Positions 35,568 through 46,815 of a stretch of DNA of 60,000 nucleotides are shown here, one piece after another. Source of the stretch: Adiantum capillus-veneris. Its lineage: Eukaryota; Streptophyta; Polypodiopsida; Polypodiales; Pteridaceae. The notes beneath the pieces are model-generated. The model was not told the origin of the DNA. It saw only the letters and a list, made by a program, of their open reading frames with translations, and ran no database searches. Position numbers and translations under genes: made by a program. Position 1 is the stretch's first letter; each line of letters starts with the position of its first letter. Location of the stretch: NCBI GenBank assembly GCA_014529385.2, contig CM043966.1, positions 98,259,587-98,319,586 of the forward strand. The letters are read 5' to 3'.

Positions 35568-37580
35568 TCATATGAAGCCTGCCTGCAAGCTTTTCCTACT
35601 TGTTATGTCTAGGGCAAAGTGACCAACACAAACCTTGTCGTGACAGCTAGCAATTACTCCCGTGATTTCCTCAGAGAGAGGGACCTTCCTGAGTATTTGG
35701 TCCTTACCCTTACAGTACAAACCGTCATTGATGAGTCGATACCTTGTGGCCTTCTGCGTCAGCCATTGCTTCTGTCCCTTTGTTAAATCTGATGGGCATT
35801 CCCTTGTTTCCAAAAAATGCATGATGTCAGGCAAGGCATCACTTCCTTGAAATAGAGGGAGCTTTAGTTTTATTGCTCCAACCACCACTTCCTGTAGTCT
35901 TTCACTTGCTAGGGCATCTGCTTCTTGGTTTTGAGCCCTTGGGATATGGTGTATTTGAACTTCTTCAAACTTACCCAACAAGGTTTTTACACCACTTAAG
36001 TGAGTCCTTAAGCTAGGATTCTTGCATGTCCATGCTCCATTTACTTGCCTTACCAGAAGTAGAGCATACCCAAATAAATTAAGGCGTTGTATACCTTGCG
36101 AGACGCACCATTGTAGACCCTTGGTTAGTGCTGCATACTCAGCTTCATTGTTAGAATGTGAATCTAAAAATTGGCCCAACGAAAATACCTTTGTCCCTTT
36201 GTCATCAAAGACCACTATGCCTGCAGCTGCTCTGTCGGACGCTCGCTTGTAGGCTCCATCAAAGTAGAGAGAGTATGCTCCTTCTACCATCGGTGGTACT
36301 GGAGGTAATCGGACTTCTGCTTCCTTAAATTGCTTCTCCTTCCTTTCAAAGACTTGGTAGGTCATGAGTCCCCCCAAACTTGCCCTTGTCGTGCTTTCTA
36401 CCTGTACCGTGTAGTCAAACTCTTGCAGACGAACTAGCCATTTAGTAATTCTAGCAGACACATCGATGTGTTGTACAACATAGGGAAATATTTCATCCGT
36501 GGTTAGAATCACAAATTGCTTAGGCATCAAATATGACCTAAACTTTGTAGTTGCAAATCTACGAGCTAGGACTAAGTGTTCCACATGGGTGAAACCTTTC
36601 TCTCCTACTGTCATCATTCGACTAGAGAAGTAGATTGGACTCATGAAAGATGTCATCATATCCTTTTGGAGTAGCACAGTCCCCAATGAGTCATCACCAA
36701 CACTTGAGGTGACATAGAATTTTTCATCCCACTTAGGTGGTGAGATAGTTGGTAGAGTGGCTAAGACCTCCTTTACCTTGTTGTAGTGATGTTCACTTTC
36801 CTCATCCCAAGTGAAAGTTGATCTTTGAGTGAGTTGTTGTAGTGGTAGAACAAGTTGTGATAGTAGATGTATGAATCTACTTAAGTACCTCACCTTCTGT
36901 AGAAAAGAGACCAGTTGACGTGCGGTCGTTGGTGAAGGTAGGGCTATGAGTGCGGACACCTTACTTGGGTCGGCGTTGATACCTTTTGCTGAAATTTCAT
37001 GGCCTAGTAGAATGACTTTACTCTCCCCAATGTGGCATTTATCCACATTTAATTGCCTACCTAGGCTCTGCAACCTGGCCAAACCTTCAGTTACCTTTTC
37101 TAAATGTGAAATACGGGAGCTATATATACAAAAATCATCAATGAACACTCTTATGAATGTTCCAAATAACGGTTGAAAAACATATGTGACATATCTTTGG
37201 AATGTGGCAGGTGCATTTGTGAGACCAAATGGAATAACCCTGTATGCAAAACAACCCCATGGCGTTATAAAAGTGGTTTTTAGCTGATCTTCCAAGGCTA
37301 TGCATATTTGAAAGTATCCAGAATAACCATCACAGACGGTATAGCATTCAAAACCCGCTACTTCATTCAGAATTTCATCCAAGAAAGGGAGAGGAAAGTG
37401 GTCTCTCTTTGTAGCTGCATTTAGTGGTTTGTAGTCAACACAGACCCTCCAATTACCATTCTTTTTAGGTGTCACCACTACGGGTGACACCCATTCTGAG
37501 TTTTCTATAGGATAGATGAATCCCACCTCCAGCAGTTTCCTTACCTCGACCAAGATTGCCTTTTCTTGTATGACCCCCAA
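35568..37580 (-). pseudogene. Tat-like Gypsy B reverse transcriptase, RNase H and second RNase H
   Basis: 670 open codons. RT: SPVVVTPKKNGNWRVCVDYKP, CDGYSGYFQI, FGLTNAPATFQ, and catalytic FIDDFCIYS at about 37130-37150. Next is a Ty3-type RNase H of degenerate sequence (KFYVTSSVGDDSLG, ILTTDE), then an extra RNase H-like domain (SLYFDGAYK, NNEAEYAALTKGL, HIPRAQNQEADALA). The second RNase H is the hallmark of the Tat lineage. The integrase zinc-binding His pair (HDKVCVGHFALD) ends the piece. The upstream stop at 37581 is TGA where copy C has a CGA Arg codon. Confidence 0.92.
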
Positions 37581-38330
37581 TCATCGTAGCTTTTGCACAA
37601 CTGGTTTTACCCCTTCCTTCAGCTTAATATGATGTTCCACCACTGTAATGCCTGTGATTCTTTCATAGTTGTCAATGAACAGGTTAGGAAATCCCATCAA
37701 CATTTGCAAAAAACTATCTTTCTCCTCAAGTGTTAATTCCGTAGACAACATACCCTTCAACCTACTTCCTCCTAGGCCAGGTGATTTTCTCTCCTCTTCA
37801 TTGGGTTTCCCTTTTGGTGATGGATCACCAGTTGTGCTTACCCTTTGTGGATCCTTCATAATGATACCCATCACATCAATGGAACTGTCACTTTAGTCGC
37901 TGGATGTGGTCTCCTCCTCAGAACTGGAAGATTCGCTAGTGGTTTCATCTGCTGATGTTGCCAGATTCATTTGCTTCTGCTTGCCAATCCTCATGTCGTA
38001 GTAGATTGTCTCCCCTTTCTTACCGGTCATGCGTAGAAGGCCAGTACCCCAGTCCTGTTTTGCCTTCATGGCCATCAATCATGGCCTTCCCAAAATTAGT
38101 GGATAGCCCTCCCCCTTAGTAGGCATTACAAAAACATCTACCTCTACCTCAGTGTTGAAAGCTTTGATTTTCACGGCACTTACCACACCCACACACTTTA
38201 CTTTTGCGTTGTTTGCCATCTTTGCCTTGCATGGAGAACGCCTGTCAACCTCGAGCCCTAATCAAAGCATCATAGCTTCGCTCATTACACAGATTTGTGC
38301 ACCTCCATCAATGTAGGTGTTTCCAACCCT
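37581..38330 (-). pseudogene. Tat-like Gypsy B protease and linker to RT
   Basis: Protease active site YIDGGAQICVMSE near 38290-38330 (D-G-G-A form), then the block YPLILGRP near 38090-38110, an acidic Ser-rich linker (ETTSESSSSEEE), and the pre-RT region (LTLEEKDSFLQMLMGFPNLF). Stops at about 37890 and 38080 replace residues kept in copy D (Glu and Trp). The uninterrupted TTAA at 37624-37627 is the site occupied by the large transposon in copy C/D. Confidence 0.85.
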
Positions 38331-39650
38331 CTTTCCTTTTATGTTTACGTCCACAATTGGAAGGATGTCATCCATGTTGCATCCCGAAATTTCTGCGGCT
38401 ACCTTTGTTTTGGAGCGTCTTGTACTTACCATTTTAGACCATTGTCGCCTTACTTTTGGTGCAAGATGTAGCAGCTGTGGTCATGTAATCTTCGGTCCTT
38501 GTTCTGCCACATCCAATGTTAGATCATAGGGCTTAGAACTTTCCCCTAGCTGGAAGTCGGTGATGCCCAATTTCCGTCGTGGCCTGGATGGCCTCTTGCT
38601 AGTTTCTCCTCTCATGCTTCTCTCATCATCTGATTGTGTAGCTTTCTCCCTCCTAGCTCTTTTCACAGTCATGGCTTCAAGTGGTTCTAAAAAGGTTACC
38701 TTCTCCTTACCCTTGTCCCTCTCCTTTGCTCTGGGTGGATCCACTACTATGGCTTTTCCTTTCTCTTCTAGCCTTATGATGTTTACAGGGCGATCAGGTG
38801 GTGGGGCTGGTGGAAGAGGTGGGATGGATGCTTGTAGTGGTGTCTGGGGTGGACGTAGAATTTGTGTTGGTGGGGGTGGTGCTCGGGGTGGGGGTGTTCT
38901 TTCTCTAGGGGGTGACAATTGGTTCCTCCTACCTCCTCTATTATAGTTTTGTTGTGGTTTGGGACAGTAGTACATACCATGACCATCTTCTCCGCAGTTG
39001 TAGCAATGATACTCCCTGTTTTGTCGTCGTGCTCTTCCAGGGTCTTGATCTCTTTCTTGACTCCTCCCTTGTTGTATTAAGTGGACAGACAAATTCTGCA
39101 GTTGGTCAGTAATATGGGCCAACATATCTTGTTGGTCATCTCTTACCCCAAGAGCCGGTGGTGGTGGTGGAATGGTGGTCGTCGTAGTTGCTGGTCGACG
39201 CGATGTTCCTGATTCTGTTGACTCGGTTTCTTTGGCTTTCATTCGCAGCTTCTTGTCTTTAAGGCGAGCAATCTCAACGGCTAACTCGTACGTAGCCGAG
39301 AATCTACCTTTCACCTTCTCCTTGAGAAGCGGCCATAAGCCATGCGTGAACCGATCTTTTTTTAGGAAATCGGGTGCAGCTTTCCCCCTAGCCAGTGACT
39401 CAACCCACAGTTCCCACAAATCCACAAATTTGGACTCATAGGTGGCATATTCTAAAAGACCCTCGTGCTTCAAGTCTCGTGCTTCAAGTCTCTCAACTTG
39501 TCCCACAACTTTTCTGAAGTGGTACCTCCCCCAAAGCGCCTCTTAAAAGCGGTTTTTAAGGATTCCGAGTCATCCTTGGTTGCTTGTGGAAGTGCATTGT
39601 ACCATGATCTAGGTTCTAGCTTCATGAGATGCTTAAAGATACTTTATTCT
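38331..39650 (-). pseudogene. Tat-like Gypsy B gag, 5'-truncated
   Basis: The 38481-39506 frame covers capsid (YATYESKFVDLWELWVESLARG), a CCHC knuckle CYNCGEDGHGMYYC near 38960-39010, a proline-rich stretch (PPPRAPPPPTQILRPPQTP) and a Lys/Glu/Arg-rich tail. Upstream, to 39650, a shifted frame still reads gag (WYNALPQATKDDSESLK). At 39650 it ends abruptly against LTR sequence, so the N-terminal part of gag, the leader and the 5' LTR of B are missing. Confidence 0.85.
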
Positions 39651-40318
39651 AACATGGAGAATAAAGTAATTACAAGAGGGGAGAGAGGGGAGTGTGTTCA
39701 GAGGTAAATCTATGTGCAGATGTGTGTGAACACAAGAAAAATCAGGTAACCACCGGGTGGGGATGGGTCTATGGGCACCTTTTTCAGTGAAACTGAGTGT
39801 GTGTGAGTGTGGGGGAGGTTATTTCGCTACAAGACAAGAGACATGGTGCCCTTTAGAGAGAGAGGGGGGTATTTGGGTCATGGGATATGATAGGAGAGAG
39901 AAAGAGAGGGTGGGGTATACTATTTTGGAAGATAGGGTAAGTTGCATGTGAGTTAGGGTGCATTATTGGGGAATTATAATGCATTATTGGTGAGAGGTGG
40001 GGTAGCTTGAGGGGAGAGAGAAAGGAGAAAGGACAAGGGGAAGAGAGAGGGGGTTGACCTTTTGAGTGGAGGAGAGGAAAAGGGACACCCGGCGCGGCAA
40101 CAGTGAAGAAAAAGGAGGCAAGGTGGGGATAGGCTACCCCGCAGGCATGAGGTGGCCTATATTACCTTTCTTATATATTTACATAATCATACTTTATTTT
40201 TTTCTTACTTTTTCCAATGACTTTTATCATTCCCTCCCTAAGAGGGGGTTTTCATGGGGTGGGGACGAGAGAAGAGGGGTATGGGAGCTTGGCTTGTGAA
40301 AAGCCCCCATCATTAGCC
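39651..40318 (-). repeat. Truncated 3' LTR of Tat-like element C/D
   Basis: It is highly similar to 34002-34637 throughout (for example GGGTGCATTATTGG and CACCCGGC). On the right it adjoins the polypurine-rich region (antisense AGGGAGGG and GGGGGC) and integrase end of copy C. On the left about 0.9 kb of LTR expected from element B is replaced by B's gag, so the two elements are fused by a deletion or recombination. Confidence 0.8.
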
Positions 40319-40340
40319 CTCCCTTTTTGGCTAGAGGCAT

Positions 40341-41564
40341 TCATGTCTCTAGCTCATCTGTTTGATCATTATCGTTGGAGGTGGAGGCTGATGGTGTGTC
40401 CTCATCTCGAATGTCAATTGGTGGAGCCTGGTCAAATCGAAGAAAATAAGGTTTATGTCGCCAACCATTTACCCTGGTTTTATGAAATTCTCCATCAGCC
40501 TCCATAAGCTGGTAGCTTCCATTGGCATACTTTTTCCTGACGATGAAAGGACCTTCCCATCGGAGTAGGAGTTTCTTATCCTTGCGCGTGTCGAAGCGAT
40601 TGTCGTAGCGGAGCACCAACATTCCTCTCTTCAATTCTTTTTTCCGGAGATGTTCGTTAAAGCTAAGCCGTCTATGCTCTGCTTGTGCTGCATAATAATT
40701 TATTGCTTCTTCTCTGTCCAGGTGCAGTCTTTCCAAGTTGATGATGTGATCTCTCAAATGCATGTTGGGCTGTTGAAGCTGGCTTGCCATTACTCTGAGA
40801 CTTTGTAGTTGCACTTCAATGGGCAAGATTGCTTCCTTACCAAATACTAGATGATATGGTGTGAATCCCAAGGATGTACGAAATGAAGTTTTGTAGGCCC
40901 ATAAAGCTGGAAGTAGATACTTATCCCAGTCTCCAGGATGATTGTTTACCTGCTTGGTAATAATTTTAGAAACCATTACATTTACCTTTTCAGCTAGGCC
41001 ATTACATTGAGGGTAATATGGTGAAGAGTGCCTCCTTGTAATGCCCAGTTTCTACATTAATTCTCCTACCAAGTCTGCTCTGAAACCTGGCCCTCTATCC
41101 GAGATGATCTCTAAAGGTGTGCCAAACCTACAGCATATGTGCTCGTAGATAAATTTAGCTACCTCTACCGCTGTGATTCTAGTGGTTGTTGTAGCCTCTG
41201 CCCATCTAGTCATGTAGTCGACCCCCATGATAATGTAGAGTTTTCCTGAGTTGGCCCTAGGTAATGGCCCAATGGCATCGATACCCCATTTTTCAAATGG
41301 TCCATATGAGAGAATAGGTGTCTGTGGTTCAGGCATAAGTGACCTAGTGCCGGCCTTTTGACACAACTTACATGTTTTGCACCAGTGGTGTACATCACGG
41401 TTGAGGCTAGGCCATATGAAGCCTGCCTGCAAGATTTTCCTACTTGTTATGTCTAGGGCAAAGTGACCACCACAAACCCTGTCGTGAGAGCTATCAATTA
41501 TTCCCGTGATTTCTTGAGAGAGAGGGACCTTCCTGAGTATTTGGTCTTTACCCTTACAGTACAA
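40341..41564 (-). pseudogene. Tat-like Gypsy C integrase
   Basis: Minus-strand frames 41052-41564 and 40341-40976 together hold the zinc-binding region (HDRVCGGHFALD, CKTCKLCQ), core residues (WGIDAIGPLP, ISDRGPGF) and the basic C-terminus, ending ...QTDELET at a stop near 40341. Copy C keeps the C-terminal tail that B has lost. A stop near 41050 (codon change at the LMQK position) and a region without the GLVEKVN Glu in the open frames (about 40980-41050) break it; that Glu lies in the same gap in another frame. Confidence 0.88.
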
Positions 41565-43505
41565 ACCGTCATTGATGAGTCGATACCTTGTGGCCTTCCG
41601 CGTCAGCCATTGCTTCTGTCCCTTTGTTAAATCTGATGTCCCATTGCTTCTATCCCTTTGTTAAATCTGATGGGCATTCCCCTATTTCCAAAAAATGCAT
41701 GATGTCAGGCAAGGCATCACTTCCTTGAAATAGAGGGAGCTTTAGTTTTATTGCTCCAACCACCGCTTCCTGTAGTCTTTCACTTGCTAGGGCATCTACT
41801 TCTTGGTTTTGAGCCCTTGGGATATGGTGTATTTGAACTTCTTCAAACTTACCCAACAAGGTTTTTACACCACTTAAGTGAGTCCTTAAACTAGGATTCT
41901 TGTATGTCCATGCTCCATTTACTTGCCTTACCAGAAGTAGAGCATCCCCAAATACATTAAGGCGTTGTACACCTTGCGAGACGCACCATTCTAGACCCTT
42001 GGTTAGTGCTGCATACACAGCTTCATTGTTAGAATGTGAATCTAACAATTGGCCCAACGAAAATACCTTTGTCCCTTTGTCATCAAAGACCACTATTCCT
42101 GCAGCTGGTTTGTCGGACGCTCCCTTGTAGGCTCCATCAAAGTAGAGAGAGTATGCTACTTCTACCATTGGTGGTACTGGAGGTAATCGGACTTCTCCTT
42201 CCTTAGATTGCTTCTCCTTCCTTTCAAAGACTTGGTAGGTCATGAGTCCCCCCAAACTTGCCCTTGTCGTGCTTTCTACCTGTATTGTGTAGTCAAACTC
42301 TTGCAGATGAACTAGCCATTTAGTAATTCTAGCAGACACATCCATGTGTTGTACAACATAGGGAAATATTTCATCCGTGGTTAGAATCACAAATTGCTTA
42401 GGCAACAAATATGACCTAAACTTTGTAGTTGCAAATCTAAGAGCTAGGACTAAGTGTTCCACATGGGTGAAACCTTTGTCTCCTGCTGTCATCATTCGAC
42501 TAGAGAAGTAGATTGGCCTCATGAAAGATGTCGTCGTATCCTTTTGGAGTAGCACAGCCCCCAATGATTCATCACCAACACTTGAGGTGACATAGAATTT
42601 TTCATCCAACTTAGGTGGTGAGATAGTTGGCAGAGTGGCTAAGACCTCCTTTACCTTGTTGTAGTGATGTTCACTTTCCTCATCCCAAGTGAAAGTTGAT
42701 CTTTGAGTGAGTTGTTGTAGTGGTAGAACAAGTTGTGATAGTAGATGTATGAATCTACTTAAGTACCTCACCTTCTGTAGAAAAGAGACCAGTTGACGTG
42801 CGGTCGTTGGTGAAGGTAGGGCTATGAGTGCGGAGACCTTACTTGGGTCGGGGTTGATACCTTTTGCTGAAATTTCATGGTCTAGTAGAATGACTTTACT
42901 CTCCCCAATGTGGCATTTATCCACATTTAATTGCCCACCTAGGCTCTGCAACCTTGCCAAACCTTCAATTACCTTTTCTAAATGTGAAATACGAGAGCTA
43001 TATATACAAAAATCATCAATGAACACTCTTATGGATGTTCCAAAGAACGGTTGAAAAACATATGTGACATATCTTTGGAATGTGGCAGGTGCATTTGTGA
43101 GACCAAATGGCATAACCCTGTATGCAAAACAACCCCATGGCGTGATAAAAGTGGTTTTTAGATGATCTTCCAAGGCTATGCATATTTGAAAGTATCCAGA
43201 ATAACCATCACAGACGGTATAGAATTCAAAACCCGCTACTTCATTTAGAATTTCATCCAAGAAAGGGAGAGGAAAGTGGTCTCTCTTTGTAGCTGCATTT
43301 AGTGGTTTGTAGTCAACACAGACCCTCCACTTACCATTCTTTTTAGGCGTCACCACTACGGGTGACACCCATTCTGAGTTTTCTACAGGATAGATGAATC
43401 CCGCCTCCAGCAGTTTCCTTACCTCGGCCAAGAGTGCCTTTTCTTGTATGACCGCCAATCGTCGTAGCTTTTGCACAACTGGTTTTACTCCTTCCTTCAG
43501 CTTAA
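41565..43505 (-). pseudogene. Tat-like Gypsy C reverse transcriptase and two RNase H domains
   Basis: A 600-codon frame parallels B: KKNGKWRVCVDYKP, CDGYSGYFQI, FIDDFCIYS near 43010-43030, degenerate Ty3 RNase H, then the second RNase H (SLYFDGAYKGASDKPAAG, NNEAVYAALTKGL, where Val replaces a Glu kept in B). A 34-bp tandem duplication at 41607-41674 shifts the frame into integrase. The N-terminal 16 codons of the open frame come from the transposon end; Gypsy sequence starts at 43505 (FKLKEGVKPVVQ). The missing upstream part is at 58148-60000. Confidence 0.9.
43502..43505. repeat. TTAA target duplication, left copy
   Basis: TTAA lies between Gypsy C sequence and the transposon terminus. The same Gypsy position in element B (37624-37627) has a single TTAA. 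Confidence 0.93.
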
Positions 43506-43521
43506 AAGACCATATTAGGTA
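43506..43521 (+). repeat. Left terminal inverted repeat (16 bp perfect)
   Basis: AAGACCATATTAGGTA pairs perfectly with 58132-58147. Beyond it the two ends share only loose features: a TGGGAAAATCCC-like palindrome near the left end, and TTCCCACTTTAAGTGGAAAA and GGAAATTCCC near the right end. Confidence 0.93.
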
Positions 43522-43780
43522 AAGTGGGAAAATCCCAATTCCCAGGTTGGACAACTTTCAATATATCATGTACAAAATATAGAGATTTTGTCAAAAATTT
43601 GAGTTTTCTTAAGGTCTCATTCCACTTTATGCACATACAATACACAATGAAAACAACTAAAATACCATGGTTTCAATGAATTGGATTATTAGGAGACGAG
43701 TATATTGCATCCATTATCGTTGTCTATGTTCTACTGTCCTACCTACAACTTATCTCAACATGGAGAGCTTGGTTTCTAGG
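43522..43780. other. Left subterminal region of the transposon
   Basis: About 260 bp of A/T-rich sequence without the box motif and without an open frame. GTGGGAAAATCCCAATTCCC near 43524-43543 resembles the palindromic blocks near the right end. Confidence 0.5.
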
Positions 43781-45470
43781 TCCACCACTTGTCCAAGTTA
43801 ATGTAAAGTGACTCAAGGTTCACAACTTGAGAAAGCAAGGATCCATTGAGGAATACAATCCACTTGGCTTTTTTTCTTTAATTTAATGCATGTGACATTC
43901 AAGCAAGGTCCACTTCTAATCTATAACTTTTTAATTTGAGGCATGGGGCATACATAAAATATGTAGCATATGCTCTATTGCCTCATAGGAAGGTTGGTTT
44001 CAAGGTGCACTTATCCATGCTAGCCTATCTTGGAGAAATGATGGAGCTTTCTTCTCTCCTTGTTTCAATGGAGACTAGCTTGGACAAGTGGTGGACCTTT
44101 GCTTCTCTCTATGTTTCAATAGAGTTAGCTTGGACAAGTGGTGATCTTGGAACAAAACCCCCATGTAAAACATATCATGGGTATTCCAAGTGATTAGAAA
44201 GATTACCATTTAAGATATAACCTTATAGGTTGGACAAATGGAGCTTGGCTTGGAGAAATGGTGGATCTTTGATTCTCTCCATGTTTCAATGGAGCCTATC
44301 TTGGAGAAATGGTGGAGCTTGCTTCTGTCCATCTTTCGATGGAGCCTAGCTTGAACAATTGGTGGACCTTTGCTTCTCTCTATGTTTCAATAGAGTTAGC
44401 TTAGACACGTGGTGGATCTTCAAACTAAGCCAACTACTATCAATGTTTCCTAGCTTGGACAAGTGGTGGAGTGTTTCTCTACTCCATGTTTCAATGGATC
44501 TTAGCTTGGACAAGTGTTGGACCTTAAAACAAAAACCCCATGTACAACATAGAATAGATTTTCTAGATTTCAATGGAGTCTAGATTTAACAAATGGTGGA
44601 GCTTGTCTTCATCCATGTTTCAATGAAACTAGCTTGGAAAAGTGGTGGACCTTGTAACAAACCCCCCCATGCACAACATATCATTGGTTTTCTAAGTGAT
44701 GGGAAGGAATACCATTCAAGATATAAACTTATAGCTTGGATAAGTAGTTGACTTTAAAACCAAATTCATCATAATACAATGAAATACAGGTTAGCCAATT
44801 CCTAAATCTTGAGACCAAACCTCCCATGCTAGTAGAGATAATATATTGGATAAGTGGTGGAACTTCTATTATTTTCCCATGCCTAGTTTAGACTACCGGT
44901 ACACTTTGCAGCTATAAAGGTTGGACGAGTTGTGGAACCTTGTTTCTATCCATGTTTTAATGGATCCTAGCTTGGACAAGTGGTGGACCTTGGAAAAAAG
45001 CTTCCATGTACAACATATATGAGGTTTTCCATGTTTCAATGGAACCTATCTTGGACAAATGGTGAAGCTTGCTTCTCTCCATGTTGATTTTGGAACTACC
45101 TTAGACAAGAGGTGGAGCTTTGCTTTTCTACTCTTCATAATACAATGAAGTATAGGTTGGTTACATGGTGAATCTTAGGGCCAAACCTCCCATTTTACTA
45201 GAGATGATAGGTTGGACAAGTGGATCAACCTTCTATCATTTCTCCATGACTATATTGGACAATTAGTAGACCTAACATCTCTCTATGTTGTCTAGAGATA
45301 AGCTTGGACAAGTGATGGACCCTGCTTCTCTCTTCCCTTGGTTTACTAGTTTGAAGACTCAGTATATATACTTTCTTAGATCTAGCTTGAACAAGTGGTG
45401 GACCTTGTATCCACAATCTTAATTCATTACAAAAAAGTATATGAAAAAATAACATAGGAATCTTGGTTTG
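43781..45470. repeat. Left repeat block, box mostly in reverse orientation
   Basis: Apart from one forward box at about 43782-43800, the block consists of diverged monomers reading AGCTTGGACAAGTGGTGGAC, then CTTTGCTTCTCTCTATGTTTC and AATGGAGCC or AATAGAGTT. These are the reverse complement of the monomer in the right block. Monomers are recognisable at about 44085, 44130, 44235, 44450, 44505, 44630, 44965 and 45380, among others. No gene is supported; small open frames here simply run through the repeats. Confidence 0.85.
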
Positions 45471-46176
45471 AAGGTCAAGCAATTAGGTTCCAAATGCACA
45501 TAATAATATATGTTCCACCCATAATAAAAGAAAGTTAAATATGTTATTACCAAATTGACAAAGGTAACGTACTCCAGAATTGTAGCTTTGCATCTTGTCA
45601 GATCTAAATCTTCATCAAGGCGACATGCATGTATACATCAACTTTCAAGCCATTCAAGAATACATGCACTTAGATTCCATAGTTTTGTTTTCAAAGTCTT
45701 TTAGGTTCTAAAACTCTTTCACGTAAAGTATGTAATGACAAAATTCTTGAAGCAAACATTTGTGCCCAAGAAAAAGATCCCTCTCACATATTTAAAGTCC
45801 ATGAATTCTCTGATCCATACTTACAAGTTTTATTTTGACATCAAACATCAATTCTCTCATAGTTAAAAATAAATGCAACCTCGATATGAATTGACAAAAA
45901 ATAAATTTCTTTTACTATATGACCCAACATAGGCCCCAATCAAATAAAAAATGAGTCTCCAAGAATTTTGGTGCACTCTAGCAATACATCAGAGTCCCCT
46001 TACAATAGGATGCACTCCAATAGTACATTGAAGTCCCCTTAGAGTAGGGTGCACTCCATTCAAGTGTTCATAAAATTGACACACCTTTGTTTTTTTAAAA
46101 AAAAGACTATATCAAATTATACAAATGTTGAAAGATACACACTAGAATAAAAAAAGCATCTTATGGCCATATTTAT
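45471..46176. other. Unique spacer of the transposon
   Basis: A/T-rich and without boxes. GCACTCCAATAGTACATTGAAGTCCCCTTA-like sequence is repeated about two and a half times at 45968-46060 (unit near 45-50 bp). No open frame with motifs. It lies just downstream of the phosphatase fragment and may be its 3' flank. Confidence 0.5.
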
Positions 46177-46815
46177 TCAATTCTTTCGTGTTGACAAGTA
46201 CACACCAAGGACATAATTTGTCTCAGAATCACTATACTGATTTACAATTGTGTTGTATGTATAGACTCTCTTATCTTTTGCATACAACCATCCTACCAAC
46301 CATGGAATTATGGTTCTTTGCAAGAAGTTTTGAAGTTGCTCGGAAGTTTGCCTCCACATCTTTGGAAATATAAGATATGTCCCTGGCATGTTCCACATCA
46401 CCCTATATGGAGTGTCATCAAAAATTAAGGTATTGTGCATCCAAATCCTCAAATATCTTCCAAATATCACTCAAATTTTTGTGATAAACCCTTGTAAATC
46501 CTAACATAATATTTGGATTTTGGCAATTTTTGTTACTCATAAACACCTTGAACTTGGTATACTGCTCAGGAAAACATTTTTGTGTGATGCGTTGCACCCT
46601 TGTTAAGTTATAGCAACTCCATATCCATAGCTCAAAGTATTCAGCACAAAACTCCAAAAACATTTGTGCGTCTGGTCGCACCACATGATAAACTTCATCT
46701 TTATCCTCCACAAGTCGCATGTGTTGAGCCCAAGATGGCATAGAATCTCCATGTTTCATTTCAATTGTCTTGAGAAGTAACCCCTCTAGATCCAAGATAA
46801 GTACTCTTTTGATGT
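46177..46815 (-). pseudogene. FCP1/NIF-like HAD phosphatase gene fragment carried by the transposon
   Basis: The family removes phosphate from proteins such as the RNA polymerase II tail. Read on the minus strand, the fragment has the HAD motifs in order: LILDLEGLLLKT (usual D-x-D/N-G; here D-L-E-G), VRPDAQMFLEFCAEYFELWIWSCYN (R-P and W-S block; shown in part), HKNLSDIWKI (Lys) and LIFDDTPYRVMWN (Asp pair). A frameshift near 46430-46460 separates the Lys and Asp-pair parts. The 5' end is cut: repeat-array sequence starts at about 46816 without a start codon, and a TGA lies just upstream. The change at the second acidic position and the break make enzyme activity unlikely. It is probably a captured host gene; cargo once useful to the element cannot be excluded. 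Confidence 0.75.

Noticed and set aside
38560-38946. Plus-strand open frame of 128 codons, present again at 59085-59471
   Set aside because: It is the antisense shadow of the proline-rich and charged part of Gypsy gag; it recurs only because the element recurs.
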